A stretch of 64,000 bases of DNA from Neogemmobacter tilapiae (GCF_014652215.1 NZ_BMYJ01000001.1:530734-594733), one strand, 5' to 3'. Shown: positions 10,855 through 19,974, counted from the stretch's first letter. Numbers and translations: made by a program. Notes: generated from the sequence alone by a model not told the origin.

Positions 10855-11435
10855 GCCGCCCGCGCCTTGTAAGGGGTCAGGTCCAGCAGATCCGCCTTGA
10901 TCCCCAGATCAATATGCGTCGCCAGCAGCGCCGCCCCGCCCTTGGCCAGATGCTCCGCGATCATCGCCGCAAACAGACCGACCGAGGCCGCATCCAGCGA
11001 CACCGTCGGCTCATCCAGCATCCAGACCTTCCGCCCCGTCAGCAGCAACCGCGCCAGCCCCAGCCGCCGCTTTTGCCCCGCCGAAAGACTGCCGCCGGGG
11101 CGGTCGGCCAACGCCACCAGACGCATCGCCACCATCACATCCTCTGTCAAAGACGTGCCGTAAACATCAGCCCAGAAACGCAAATTCTCCGATACCGTCA
11201 GCGTCGCCTTCACCCCGTCGCTATGCCCCGCATAGGCCACATCGCCCGGATCAATGCTGCTTGAACCACCCAACGCCGGCTGCAATCCCGCCAGCGTGCG
11301 CAGCAGCGTCGTCTTGCCCACCCCATTCGGCCCGCGCAAAATCAGCGCCTGACCGGGCGCAAGGCTGAACCCCACCCCCGTCAGCACAGGCATCCCGCCC
11401 CGCGTCACACCCAGATTTTCCACAGTCCAGACCAT
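10851..11435 (-). CDS. ccmA: CcmA ATP-binding protein of the haem exporter
   Basis: This is a short ABC ATPase (194 residues from MVWTVENLGV) with Walker A GPNGVGKTT, signature LSAGQKRRLGLARLL and Walker B VWMLDEPTVSLD. It powers the CcmABCD complex in c-type cytochrome biogenesis. The start at 11435 is chosen because upstream in-frame codons encode sequence unlike the family. It is the first gene of the block and is transcribed divergently from the aldo/keto reductase gene about 90 bases away. Confidence 0.94.
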   Translation of the reverse strand: MVWTVENLGVTRGGMPVLTGVGFSLAPGQALILRGPNGVGKTTLLRTLAGLQPALGGSSSIDPGDVAYAGHSDGVKATLTVSENLRFWADVYGTSLTEDVMVAMRLVALADRPGGSLSAGQKRRLGLARLLLTGRKVWMLDEPTVSLDAASVGLFAAMIAEHLAKGGAALLATHIDLGIKADLLDLTPYKARAA

Positions 11436-11528
11436 GCCTTGGCCTAGCCGATCTCGCCCCGCCGCGAAAGGGCTGGAAATCGCCGGGAAATGTGCCATCT
11501 AACCGATAATACCAAACAGGAGCCCGCC

Positions 11529-12521
11529 ATGACCCTTCCCGCCCGCCCCCTTGGCCGCATCGGCCGCAACGTGAACCCCATCGGCTTTGGTGCCTGGGCC
11601 ATCGGCGGTACCTGGGGTGAGGTGTCCGAGGCTGACGCCAAAGCCGCCCTCCACGCCGCCCTCGATTCCGGCACCGATTTTCTTGATACCGCCGATGTTT
11701 ACGGCGATGGCCGCTCCGAACGCATCATCGCCCAAGTGCTGGCCGAACGCGGCGGCGACCGTCCCTTTGTGGCCACCAAGGCCGGGCGGCGGCTGAACCC
11801 CCATACCGCCAGCGGCTACAATCTGGCCAACTTGGAAGGCTTCATCGACCGCTCGCGCCAGAATTTGCAGATGGACACGCTCGACCTCGTGCAACTCCAC
11901 TGCCCGCCGACCGAATCCTATGACGATGCCGCCCTTTTCGACGCACTGGAAACGCTCAAAGCCAAGGGCAAGATCGCCCATTACGGCGTCTCGGTCGAAA
12001 AAATCGCCGAGGCGGAACGCGCCATCCAATGGCCCGGTGTGCAGTCGGTGCAGATCATCTGGAACATGTTCCGCCAGCGCCCCGCCGAATCCTTCTTCCG
12101 CAAGGCGCGGGCGGCACAGGTCGCGGTCATTGCCCGCGTGCCCCTCGCCTCGGGCCTTCTGACCGGCAAGATGAGCGCGCAAAGCCAATTCGCCGCCGAT
12201 GACCACCGCAGTTTCAACCGGAATGGTGAGGCTTTTGACAAAGGCGAAACCTTCTCGGGCGTGCCCTATGACGTGGCCTTGGCCGCAGTCGAAGAACTCC
12301 GCCCGCTGGTGCCGGGCGGCACGACGATGGCGGCCTTTGCCCTGCGCTGGTGCCTGATGGATCCGGCCGTGACCGTGGTCATTCCGGGGGCCAAGAACGC
12401 CGCTCAGGCGAATGGCAACGCCAGCGCAGGCGATCTGGCCGCCCTCGATGCAACCACAATGGCGGCGGCGAAGTCAGTCTACGACCGCCTCATCGCCCCG
12501 CATGTGCATCATCTGTGGTGA
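11529..12521 (+). CDS. Aldo/keto reductase
   Basis: This 330-residue TIM-barrel oxidoreductase carries the aldo/keto reductase tetrad: Asp and Tyr in DTADVYGDGRSE, Lys in ATKAG and His in VQLHCPP. The C-terminal NADP(H)-binding motif is VIPGAKNAAQANGN. The start at 11529 has CAGGAG 6 bases upstream; the frame start at 11490 lies inside the ccmA promoter side and is rejected. The family reduces aldehydes and ketones; this member resembles the broad YajO/L-glyceraldehyde-reductase-like group and its substrate is unknown. Confidence 0.9.
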   Translation: MTLPARPLGRIGRNVNPIGFGAWAIGGTWGEVSEADAKAALHAALDSGTDFLDTADVYGDGRSERIIAQVLAERGGDRPFVATKAGRRLNPHTASGYNLANLEGFIDRSRQNLQMDTLDLVQLHCPPTESYDDAALFDALETLKAKGKIAHYGVSVEKIAEAERAIQWPGVQSVQIIWNMFRQRPAESFFRKARAAQVAVIARVPLASGLLTGKMSAQSQFAADDHRSFNRNGEAFDKGETFSGVPYDVALAAVEELRPLVPGGTTMAAFALRWCLMDPAVTVVIPGAKNAAQANGNASAGDLAALDATTMAAAKSVYDRLIAPHVHHLW

Positions 12522-12639
12522 GCCCCCACCCCCATCCCCTCCCCACAGGGGGGAGGGGCGAGGCAAAGAACCAAGCGACCACATCTGAAACAAAGCGCAT
12601 TCCCCTCCCCACTGTGGGGAGGGGCTAGGGGTGGGGGGC
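12521..12639. repeat. C-rich/G-rich paired intergenic repeat, copy 1
   Basis: A C-rich unit (12521-12563) and a G-rich unit (12600-12639) are near inverted copies of each other. Each contains its own hairpin built on CCCCTCCCCAC / GGGGAGGGG. The element fills the gap between the aldo/keto reductase and serS stops. The same two-unit arrangement recurs at 31646-31760, also between convergent genes. It resembles REP-like palindromic elements and may act as a bidirectional terminator or mRNA-stabilising structure. Confidence 0.75.
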
Positions 12640-12647
12640 CAAACGGC

Positions 12648-13937
12648 CTAAACCAACACCCCATCCGCCGAAACGCGCGTCTTGCCGCCCAGATAGGGAT
12701 GCAGCACCGCCGGCAGATCGACCGAACCATCCGCCTGCTGCCCGTTTTCCAGCACCGCAATCAGCGTGCGCCCGACAGCCAGACCCGAGCCGTTCAGCGT
12801 ATGCACGAACTCGGGTTTCCCCCTCGCAGGACGATAGCGCGCATTCATCCGCCGCGCCTGAAAATCACCGCAGACCGAGACCGAGCTGATCTCGCGATAT
12901 TTGTTCTGCCCCGGCAACCAGACCTCCAGATCATGCGTCTTGATCGCGCCAAAGCCGATGTCGCCACCACACAGCACAATCACACGATAAGGCAGGCCCA
13001 GCTTTTGCAGCACCGCCTCGGCACATCTGGTCATGCGTTCATGTTCCGCCAAGCTGGTTTCCGGCGTCGTGATCGACACCATTTCCACCTTTTCAAACTG
13101 GTGCTGGCGCAGCATCCCCGAGGTATCCTTGCCCGCCGAACCCGCCTCAGACCGGAAGCATTGGGTATGCGCCGTCATGCGGATCGGCAGCAGGCTTTCA
13201 TCCAGAATCTCGCCCGCCACCGTGTTGGTCAGCGTGACTTCCGATGTCGGGATCAGCCACCAACCGTTCGTCGTCTGATAGCTGTCCTCGGCGAATTTCG
13301 GCAGTTGGTTGGTGCCATACATCGCGTCTTCTTTCACCAGAACCGGGGTCCAGGTTTCTTCCAGCCCATGTTCGTTCACATGCAGGTCCAGCATGAACTG
13401 CGCCAAGGCGCGGTGAATGCGGATCATCGCCCCGCGCAGAACCACAAAGCGGCTGCCCGACAGTTTGGCCGCCGTCGCAAAGTCCAACCCCGGCTTGGCC
13501 GCCGGAATGTCGAAATGTTCAACGGGCGTGAAGTCAAAGTTGCGGGGCGAACCCCAGCGGCGGATTTCCACATTGGCATCCTCATCCGCGCCTTTCGGCA
13601 CGTCGGCATGCACCACATTCGGAATCCGCATCAGCGCATCGCGCAATTCCGCGTCCAGACGATCCGCCTCGGCCTTCAGCCGCGCTACCTCGTCCTTCTT
13701 TTCCGCTACCAGCGCCCGCAGCCGCTCAAACTCGGCATTGTCGCCGCGCGCCTTGGCCGCGCCCACATCCTTGCTGGCCGCGTTCTGCGCGGCTTGGGCG
13801 GTTTCGCCCGCCAGAATGGCCTCACGCCGGGCCTGATCCATCGACAACAGCCGCGACGATTCCCCGGGCAGGTTCCGGACCGCCAGGGCGGCGTCGAAAG
13901 CGGCAGGGTTTTCGCGGATGGCGCGGATGTCGTGCAT
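12648..13937 (-). CDS. serS: Seryl-tRNA synthetase
   Basis: The protein has 429 residues. An N-terminal antiparallel coiled-coil tRNA-binding arm (about 25-105, rich in Ala/Glu/Lys/Arg) precedes a class II catalytic core. Motif 2 is [17 protein letters not shown] and motif 3 contains [17 protein letters not shown]. It charges tRNA-Ser with serine. It is a single-gene unit on the minus strand, with the paired repeat just past its stop. Confidence 0.98.
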   Translation of the reverse strand: MHDIRAIRENPAAFDAALAVRNLPGESSRLLSMDQARREAILAGETAQAAQNAASKDVGAAKARGDNAEFERLRALVAEKKDEVARLKAEADRLDAELRDALMRIPNVVHADVPKGADEDANVEIRRWGSPRNFDFTPVEHFDIPAAKPGLDFATAAKLSGSRFVVLRGAMIRIHRALAQFMLDLHVNEHGLEETWTPVLVKEDAMYGTNQLPKFAEDSYQTTNGWWLIPTSEVTLTNTVAGEILDESLLPIRMTAHTQCFRSEAGSAGKDTSGMLRQHQFEKVEMVSITTPETSLAEHERMTRCAEAVLQKLGLPYRVIVLCGGDIGFGAIKTHDLEVWLPGQNKYREISSVSVCGDFQARRMNARYRPARGKPEFVHTLNGSGLAVGRTLIAVLENGQQADGSVDLPAVLHPYLGGKTRVSADGVLV

Positions 13938-14102
13938 GGCGTCCTCTCTGGGTTAAATCCATGCCCCCTATGCCCCATTCGCGCCGCTTGGAAAACGACA
14001 AAACGCATTTCGGCCCCCCGCCTTGCCATTGCCCCCTGTCATGATTAGGTTCCGCCCAACCAAAATCCGGGGTTTGCCCGGCCCAGAACAGACGAGGACG
14101 CC

Positions 14103-14435
14103 ATGTTCGTGACCCCCGCCTTTGCGCAAGCCGCCCCCGGTGCTGCTGCCGCCCCTTCGGCCTTCCTGCAATTGATGCCGCTGATCCTGATCTTCTTCAT
14201 CATGTATTTCCTGCTGATCCGCCCGCAGCAAAAGCGCGCCAAGGAACATGCCGCGATGATCGAAGCGGTGCGCCGTGGTGATCAGGTCGTGACCCAGGGT
14301 GGCATCATCGGCAAAGTCACCAAGGTCATGGACGATGGCCAAGTCGAGGTGGAAATCGCCGATGGCGTCAAGGTCAAGGTGGTCAAGCGCACGCTGGCCA
14401 ATATCCTGAACAAGACCGAACCGGCACAAGGCTGA
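14103..14435 (+). CDS. yajC: YajC, preprotein translocase accessory subunit
   Basis: This 110-residue protein has one transmembrane helix (about residues 20-40, LMPLILIFFIMYFLLIRPQQ). The YajC hallmark LLIRPQQKRAKEHAAMIEAVRRGDQVVTQGGIIGKV follows in a cytoplasmic domain. YajC associates with SecDF at the Sec translocon. It lies 7 bases upstream of secD and heads the yajC-secD-secF operon. Confidence 0.96.
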   Translation: MFVTPAFAQAAPGAAAAPSAFLQLMPLILIFFIMYFLLIRPQQKRAKEHAAMIEAVRRGDQVVTQGGIIGKVTKVMDDGQVEVEIADGVKVKVVKRTLANILNKTEPAQG

Positions 14436-14442
14436 TCGAACC

Positions 14443-16107
14443 ATGCAACAGATGGCCCTGTGGAAACGCCTTCTTATCTGGGCCACCATTGCCCTTGGCG
14501 TGGTCTATGCCGCGCCGAACGCCTTTTACGCCCGTGTCGAAGGCCACAATGACGCAGCCAAACTTTTCGCCGAGGGCGCAGGGCTGACCGCGGAACAGCA
14601 GGCCGCCTATGACGCTTGGCCGGAATTCCTGCCCTCCACCCTGATGAACCTCGGCCTCGATCTGCGCGGCGGGGCGCATCTTCTGGCCGAAGTGCAGGTC
14701 AAGGATGTCTACAAAACCCGCATGGACGGGCTTTGGCCCGGCGTCCGCGATGCCCTGCGCGATATCCGCGATCAGGTGGGCAATGTCCGCCGCGAACCCT
14801 CGGCCCCTGACGAACTCCGCATCGCCATTTCCAATCCCGAAGGGATGCAGGCGGCCATTACGGCTGTCGCCGGGCTGGCCCAACCCATCAGCAGCCTGAC
14901 CGGCATGGGCGAAAAGGATATCACCGTTTCCCAGGACAAGGGCCAGATCCTTGTCCGCCTGTCGGAGGCCGAACAGGCAGCAACCGACTCCCGCACCGTC
15001 CAGCAAAGCCTTGAAATCGTGCGGCGGCGAATTGACGAGGCCGGGACCCGCGAGCCCTCCATCCAGCGGCAGGGCACCGACCGCATTCTCATTCAGGTGC
15101 CGGGCATCGGCTCGGCGGCCGAATTGAAGGAATTCATCGGCAAAACCGCGAAACTCGGTTTCTACCCAGTTGTCCGCATCACCCAGAACGAAAACGACAC
15201 CCCCGGCCCCCGCAACTTCCTCGCCCCATCGCTGGACGAAAAGGGTCTCTTCTACGTGCTGGAAGAAACCCCCGTCGTGACGGGCGAGGAATTGACCAAC
15301 GCCGCCCCCTCCTTTGATGATAACGGCACCCCCTCTGTGAACTTTCAGTTCAATGTGACGGGCGCCCGCGCCTTTGGCGAATACACCGCCAACAACGTCG
15401 GCAAACCCTTTGCCATTGTCCTCGACAATGAGGTGATTTCCGCCCCCACCATCAACCAAGCGATCCCCGGCGGCAGCGGTCGCATCACCGGCAACTTCAC
15501 CATCGAGGAATCGACCAATCTCGCCGTCCTGCTGCGCGCCGGGGCCCTTCCTGCCGAACTCACCTATCTTGAAGAACGCACCGTCGGCCCGGAACTCGGG
15601 CAAGACAGCATCGACGCCGGCATGCGCGCCGCCGTCATCGGCATGATCGCCGTCGTCGCCTATATGGTCGCCAGCTACGGCTTCTTCGGCGCCATGGCCA
15701 GCATGGCCCTGGCTATCAACATCGTCCTGATGATTGCCCTGCTGAACCTCATCGGCGCCACCCTCACCCTGCCCGGCATCGCGGGCATCGTTCTGACCAT
15801 GGGCATGGCCGTCGACGCCAACGTCCTCATCTACGAACGCATCCGCGAGGAATTGCGCCAAGGCGTCAACCCGGCCCGTGCCATCGAACTCGGCTTTGAA
15901 AAGGCCCTCTCGGCCATCACCGATTCCAACGTCACGGCTATCCTCACGGCCATCATCATGTATTGGATCGGCTCTGGCCCCGTCCGCGGTTTTGCCGTCA
16001 CCCTGGGCTTGGGCATCATCACCTCGATGTTCACCGCCGTCTATGTCACCCGCCTCATCATCCAGACCTGGATGGCTTGGCGTCGTCCCAAAACAATCGT
16101 GGTGTAG
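14443..16107 (+). CDS. secD: SecD protein translocase subunit
   Basis: SecD has 554 residues: one N-terminal helix, a large periplasmic P1 domain (LGLDLRGGAHLLAEV at about residue 70) and a C-terminal six-helix-type RND core (GMRAAVIGMIAVVAYM...). The core contains the conserved GIVLTMGMAVDANVLIYERIREEL. With SecF it uses the proton motive force to complete protein export. It is followed 9 bases later by secF. Confidence 0.98.
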   Translation: MQQMALWKRLLIWATIALGVVYAAPNAFYARVEGHNDAAKLFAEGAGLTAEQQAAYDAWPEFLPSTLMNLGLDLRGGAHLLAEVQVKDVYKTRMDGLWPGVRDALRDIRDQVGNVRREPSAPDELRIAISNPEGMQAAITAVAGLAQPISSLTGMGEKDITVSQDKGQILVRLSEAEQAATDSRTVQQSLEIVRRRIDEAGTREPSIQRQGTDRILIQVPGIGSAAELKEFIGKTAKLGFYPVVRITQNENDTPGPRNFLAPSLDEKGLFYVLEETPVVTGEELTNAAPSFDDNGTPSVNFQFNVTGARAFGEYTANNVGKPFAIVLDNEVISAPTINQAIPGGSGRITGNFTIEESTNLAVLLRAGALPAELTYLEERTVGPELGQDSIDAGMRAAVIGMIAVVAYMVASYGFFGAMASMALAINIVLMIALLNLIGATLTLPGIAGIVLTMGMAVDANVLIYERIREELRQGVNPARAIELGFEKALSAITDSNVTAILTAIIMYWIGSGPVRGFAVTLGLGIITSMFTAVYVTRLIIQTWMAWRRPKTIVV

Positions 16108-16116
16108 GAGGCGACG

Positions 16117-17088
16117 ATGCGGCTCAAACTCGTTCCCGAAAAGACCAATATCGACTTTTTCCGTGCCCAGTTCGTCACCTTTGGCGTCTCGGTCGTCATG
16201 GTCATCGCCTCGATCCTTCTGGTCTTCACCATGGGCCTCAACCTTGGCATCGACTTTCGCGGCGGCACCACAATCCGCACGGAATCGACCAGCCCTGTCG
16301 ATGTCGCCACCTACCGTGCGGCGCTGGCGGGCCTTGATATGGGCGATATCAGCATCACCGAGGTTTTCGATCCCTCTTTCCGCCCCGACCAGCATGTAAC
16401 GCAAATCCGGATCGAGGCCGCACAGGGCGCCGAAGCCGTCTCGCCCGAGGGCATCGCCACGGTCGAGGCCGCGATGGAAGCGGTGGACCCCGCCATCAAA
16501 TTCACCTCGGTCGAATCGGTGGGGCCAAAAGTCTCGTCCGAACTGATCACCCAAGCCCTTCTCGCCATCGCCGCCGGTTCGCTGGGCATCCTGCTTTACG
16601 TCTGGATGCGCTTTGAATGGCAATTCGCTGTCGGCACTGTCGCGGCCCTGCTGCATGACGTGATCGTCACCGTCGGCATCTTCTCGCTCTTGCAGCTCAA
16701 ATTCGACCTCACGATCGTCGCGGCCCTGCTCACCATCCTTGGCTATTCGGTCAACGACACCGTCGTCATCTTTGACCGGCTGCGCGAAAATCTGGCGAAA
16801 TACAAACAGATGCCCCTGCGCGAGATGATGAACCTGACCGCCAACGAAACGCTGTCGCGCACCATCATGACCGCGACGACCACCTTCATCGCGCTGATGG
16901 TGCTGTTCATCTGGGGCGGCGACGTCATCCGCGGCTTCGTCTTTGCCATGCTTTTCGGCGTCGTGATCGGCACCTATTCCACGCTCTATGTCGCCAAGAA
17001 CATCGTGCTGTTCTTGGGCGTCGACCGCAGCGAAAAGCCGAAAAAGGAACGCGGCACACCTTCCGAATACGCCCATCTGGACAACTGA
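16117..17088 (+). CDS. secF: SecF protein translocase subunit
   Basis: SecF has 323 residues. The motif LNLGIDFRGGT lies after the first helix. The RND-like membrane core carries LTILGYSVNDTVVIFDRLRENL and the later TATTTFIALMVLFIWGG. The stop overlaps the start of the following Mth938-like gene (TGATG), so that gene is probably co-translated. AGGAGG lies 8 bases before the ATG. Confidence 0.98.
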   Translation: MRLKLVPEKTNIDFFRAQFVTFGVSVVMVIASILLVFTMGLNLGIDFRGGTTIRTESTSPVDVATYRAALAGLDMGDISITEVFDPSFRPDQHVTQIRIEAAQGAEAVSPEGIATVEAAMEAVDPAIKFTSVESVGPKVSSELITQALLAIAAGSLGILLYVWMRFEWQFAVGTVAALLHDVIVTVGIFSLLQLKFDLTIVAALLTILGYSVNDTVVIFDRLRENLAKYKQMPLREMMNLTANETLSRTIMTATTTFIALMVLFIWGGDVIRGFVFAMLFGVVIGTYSTLYVAKNIVLFLGVDRSEKPKKERGTPSEYAHLDN

Positions 17089-17441
17089 TGCGCCTGACCG
17101 AGATCAGCTATGACAAGGCCCTGCCCGTTGACAGTTACGGGCCGGGCTTTTTCCGTCTGAACGGCCAGGTTTTTCGCGGCGCGATGCTGATCACGCCTTG
17201 GGATGCCGGCCTATGGGGCGGCTATACCGACACCGCCGCACCACTGACGCTGACAGGCCGGATCGACGTTCTGCTGCTCGGCACCGGGCCAGAGATCACC
17301 CATCCCCCTGCCGCCTTTGTGCAAACCATGGAAGCGGCGGGCATCGGGGTCGAGCCGATGAACTCCCCCGCCGCCTGCCGCACCTACAATGTGCTTCTGG
17401 GCGAAGGGCGTCGCATCGCCTTGGCCGTGTTGCCCGTTTGA
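17088..17441 (+). CDS. Mth938-like domain protein (DUF498 family)
   Basis: This 117-residue soluble protein has the pattern of the Mth938-like fold. Examples are INGQVFRGAMLITP near residue 25 and LLGTGPEITHPP, followed by GIGVEPMNSPAACRTYNVLLGEGRRIALAVLPV at the C-terminus. The family includes the human mitochondrial complex I assembly factor NDUFAF3, and bacterial members commonly follow secDF. The precise function is unknown. It is coupled to secF by a stop/start overlap. Confidence 0.88.
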   Translation: MRLTEISYDKALPVDSYGPGFFRLNGQVFRGAMLITPWDAGLWGGYTDTAAPLTLTGRIDVLLLGTGPEITHPPAAFVQTMEAAGIGVEPMNSPAACRTYNVLLGEGRRIALAVLPV

Positions 17442-17451
17442 CCCTCTGATC

Positions 17452-17696
17452 CAGCGGCATGGCCTTTGGCCATAGGCCTAGACGTTCGAGGGGGCTTTGC
17501 CCCCTGTTCGCTGACGCTCACACCCCCAGGTATTTAGGGCAAGATGAAACCCCATTCATCTTGCCCTAAATACCTCGGGGGGAGTCCGAAGGACGGGGGG
17601 CGGCTGCCCCCCGCCGCAGCGCAGCGGAGGCCACTTTAAAACCCCGCAGCGCAGCGGAGGCCATGCAAAGGCTTATGGCCAAAGGCCATGCCGCTG
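17452..17696. repeat. 245-bp intergenic element bounded by 28-bp inverted repeats
   Basis: The outer arms at 17452-17479 and 17669-17696 are inverted copies that match at 27 of 28 positions. Nested inside are a perfect 21-bp inverted repeat (17528-17548 and 17555-17575), a GGGGGC/GCCCCC hairpin near 17489-17503, and a 19-base direct repeat (17615-17633, 17645-17663). The element fills the gap between the convergent Mth938-like and transglycosylase genes. No transposase frame is present. A partial second copy lies at 30246-30327. Confidence 0.8.
17528..17575. terminator. Perfect 21-bp stem-loop inside the 245-bp element
   Basis: The arms 17528-17548 and 17555-17575 are exact inverted copies around the loop ACCCCA. 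The structure lies between two convergent genes and probably acts as a bidirectional transcription terminator, although no long T tract follows on either strand. Confidence 0.5.
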
Positions 17697-17715
17697 CATC
17701 AAAAAGGCCGTCTGA

Positions 17716-18315
17716 TCACTCGCCCAGAATCGCCACGACGTAATTCTGGGTTTCCGCATAGGGCGGAATGCCATCGTGCTTTTCGACGGCCAAGGGCCCC
17801 GCGTTATAGGCCGCCAGCGCCAGCCGCCATGACCCGAACTTGTCATGCATCATCGACAAATAGCGCGCGCCGCCTTCGATGTTCTGCGTCGGATCGTCGA
17901 TGTCGACCCCCAGCAGATCGGCGGTTCCCGGCATCAACTGCGCCAGCCCCGTCGCCCCCTTGGGCGACACCGCCCCGGCGTTCCAACCGGATTCCTGCTG
18001 GATCAGCCGCAGGAACAGATCTTCCGGAATGCCATGTTTGGCCGCTGCTGCCTTGGCAACCTCCAGATACTCGCCCTTGTATTTGCCCTTAAAGGCCGCG
18101 ACCTTGACATCGCCTTCCTCTTCCGGCGCGTCGGGGCGCAGCCGGGTCGATCCTTCGTATTGCTTGGCCAGACGGCCATCCAATAGCTTGGATTGCAGGG
18201 CAAAACGCGAAGAACGGCTTTCCGAAGCTCCAGACAGGCTCAACCCCTGCGCCGCTGCGGCAGAGGCCAAGGACAACCCTGTCACCATCGCCAGACCCAA
18301 CAGTCTGAACTGCAT
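17716..18315 (-). CDS. Lytic murein transglycosylase (SLT domain)
   Basis: The 199-residue product from [13 protein letters not shown] has a signal peptide (to about residue 23, ASAAAAQ). A C-terminal goose-type lysozyme/SLT domain contains [29 protein letters not shown], with the catalytic Glu in QQES, and the later [10 protein letters not shown]. It cleaves peptidoglycan to 1,6-anhydromuramyl products in the periplasm. A frame start six codons upstream is less likely because the signal peptide fits the downstream Met. The stop faces the 245-bp repeat. Confidence 0.88.
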   Translation of the reverse strand: MQFRLLGLAMVTGLSLASAAAAQGLSLSGASESRSSRFALQSKLLDGRLAKQYEGSTRLRPDAPEEEGDVKVAAFKGKYKGEYLEVAKAAAAKHGIPEDLFLRLIQQESGWNAGAVSPKGATGLAQLMPGTADLLGVDIDDPTQNIEGGARYLSMMHDKFGSWRLALAAYNAGPLAVEKHDGIPPYAETQNYVVAILGE

Positions 18316-18357
18316 TCGACACCCCGGAACCATACGTTGCCGGGCACTATACGGATT

Positions 18358-18912
18358 TCAGCCCTTTGCGCCAGCCCCTTCGGCCAAGGCCCCCTGCCCC
18401 ATGGGCTTTTCCCCGCTGACCAAGGGCGCGCGCATCAGGTCTTCGATCAGCACGCTGACCAATTGCCCCCGCCCCTGCGCCCCCGATTTGCGATAGATCG
18501 CGTTCAGATGGGTTTTCACGGTGGCCTCGGCGCTGCCCCGCAGCCCCGCAATCTCGGTGATGGAATAGCCTTTGATGGTAAAGGCCGCCACATCCGCCTC
18601 GGCCGCCGTCAGGCCCCATTTGCGAAAGTAATCCTCCATCAGCGTGGCCAATTCGCCTGCGGCCACGCCCAAGCCCCGCTCCATATGCGCCTGTTTGCGC
18701 AAAAGCCGGATCAGATAGCGGGTTTCGAACGCAAGGCCGATGGCCATGCCCAAGGTCGCCCCCGCCTCGGGCAGGAAATGGCCATAGGGCACGCTGGCAT
18801 CGTAAAGGCCTGCGAAATCCTCGATCACGTCGAACAGGAAAAAGGCCAGACAAAAGGCCTGAAACAGGATCAGCCCGAAAAGGGTCAGGCTTTTGCGGTC
18901 AGGGCGGGTCAT
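18358..18912 (-). CDS. Membrane-anchored LuxR-type HTH regulator
   Basis: This 184-residue protein has two predicted N-terminal helices (about residues 9-30 and 52-70). The C-terminal LuxR/FixJ helix-turn-helix spans about 100-165: LTAAEADVAAFTIKGYSITEIAG followed by TVKTHLNAIYRKSGAQGRGQL. No receiver or autoinducer domain is present, so the sensory part would be the membrane region itself. The ribosome binding site GGAGCCCCT precedes ATG. It is transcribed after the cytochrome b561-like gene, 12 bases downstream of it, and could regulate that operon. Confidence 0.82.
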   Translation of the reverse strand: MTRPDRKSLTLFGLILFQAFCLAFFLFDVIEDFAGLYDASVPYGHFLPEAGATLGMAIGLAFETRYLIRLLRKQAHMERGLGVAAGELATLMEDYFRKWGLTAAEADVAAFTIKGYSITEIAGLRGSAEATVKTHLNAIYRKSGAQGRGQLVSVLIEDLMRAPLVSGEKPMGQGALAEGAGAKG

Positions 18913-18924
18913 AGGGGCTCCGGA

Positions 18925-19443
18925 TCAGGGCAGTGTCTTATAGCCCGTCACCATCGACTTCGGAAGGTTCACCCGCAGACGGCGCGATTCAAAGATCACG
19001 GCGGCAATATGCAGCACCGCACAAAGCTGCACCCAAGTGACAAAGGCCTTGTGTAGGTCTTCGACCCACTCCACACCGAACCATGTCAGCGTCGTCAACA
19101 TCCAGCCGGTCAGCCCGATGATCAGACAACTGGCCAGCAGATTATAAACCATCAGCGCACCCAAGGGCGAATGCCCCTCATGCGGATGCACCCGCCCCGT
19201 CACGATTTCGCGCGCATGATCTAGTGCGGCGGCAGGGTCAGGGGGAAAGCTGCGAAAGCGGGCGAATTTCGGGCCGATCAAGCCCCAGACCAACCGCAGG
19301 GCGATCAGCGTCAGGACGCCATAACCCAGCCAGCGATGGGCGGTCTTGCCGGGGTTGGTCACGAACATGTTCAAGATCAGCCCCGCCACCAGCGCCCAGT
19401 GAAAGGCCCGGACCAAGGGATCCCAGACATAAAGTTTGCGCAT
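18925..19443 (-). CDS. Cytochrome b561-type membrane protein (cytochrome b/b6 domain)
   Basis: This 172-residue protein has four hydrophobic segments. Histidines are placed as in the Ni/Fe-hydrogenase/thiosulfate-reductase cytochrome b family: His in FHWALVAGLI, HRWLGYGVLTL, and the C-terminal LHIAAVIFES. It is a predicted dihaem quinone-linked electron carrier in the inner membrane. It follows the PepSY gene, a pairing often seen with this cytochrome type. The redox partner is unknown. Confidence 0.86.
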   Translation of the reverse strand: MRKLYVWDPLVRAFHWALVAGLILNMFVTNPGKTAHRWLGYGVLTLIALRLVWGLIGPKFARFRSFPPDPAAALDHAREIVTGRVHPHEGHSPLGALMVYNLLASCLIIGLTGWMLTTLTWFGVEWVEDLHKAFVTWVQLCAVLHIAAVIFESRRLRVNLPKSMVTGYKTLP

Positions 19444-19459
19444 TGCTTCGGCCTTTCCG

Positions 19460-19484
19460 AAAAGGGCCGGGGTCTCCCCCGGCC
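19460..19484 (-). terminator. Intrinsic terminator/attenuator after the PepSY gene
   Basis: Read on the minus strand, an 8-bp stem (GGCCGGGG / CCCCGGCC, loop GAGA) is followed by CTTTTC. It lies between the PepSY stop and the cytochrome b start. It could reduce read-through, so that PepSY is made in excess of the cytochrome. Confidence 0.6.
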
Positions 19485-19513
19485 AGAACCATCCACGTCA
19501 CGAAGGATCAGGA

Positions 19514-19774
19514 TCACTCGTCGGCTTCTTCCATCTCGGTCACTTTGTATTCGGCATCCAGCTTCAGCTCCCACATCTTGCCGTCCTTCACCGCATAGAC
19601 CTCGATCAGCCCGTCTTCCATTTCGACCTTGCGGACCTCATAGCCTTCCGCCGTCACCACTTCGGTCGCTTTCGCCACCGTCGCCGCATCAGCCTCATCG
19701 CCATCGGCCAGGGCCGCGCCCACCGACATCATCGAAAGGCCCAGAACGGCCACAGCGCGGATCATCGTTTTCAT
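19514..19774 (-). CDS. Small secreted PepSY-domain protein
   Basis: The product is 86 residues long with a signal peptide (MKTMIRAVAVLGLSMMSVGAALA). A single PepSY-like unit follows: ATEVVTAEGYEVRKVEMEDGLIEVYAVKDGKMWELKLDAEYKV. PepSY domains are thought to bind or inhibit proteins in the periplasm. Here it heads a set with cytochrome b561 and a LuxR-type regulator, so a role in regulating or assembling the cytochrome is inferred. A terminator-like hairpin separates it from the cytochrome gene. Confidence 0.82.
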   Translation of the reverse strand: MKTMIRAVAVLGLSMMSVGAALADGDEADAATVAKATEVVTAEGYEVRKVEMEDGLIEVYAVKDGKMWELKLDAEYKVTEMEEADE

Positions 19775-19974
19775 GCTCGTCTTCCTTGCTTGCCCCCGGC
19801 CCCTTGCCGGTGGGTGTAAGCCCGACTTGCCCCGCCTTTCGCCGCGCCACTATTCACCACCGGTTGCGTTTCGCCGCTCTGAAACCAAAGTTGCAGGCAG
19901 GCCGGGGGCGGTTTAAGGACTGTTAACCAATGTGGGCCAGTCTGGCCCAAGCCAAGAATCGGGGGAGTGCGTCC

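Noticed and set aside
14383..17076. An 897-codon open frame antisense to yajC-secD-secF
   Set aside because: Its composition (Gly/Asp/His/Ala-rich, no motifs) is that expected from the complement of GC-rich coding DNA. The sense-strand SecD and SecF motifs are unambiguous.
17452..17696. Insertion sequence
   Set aside because: The element has terminal inverted repeats but no transposase frame. It is reported as a repeat rather than an IS.
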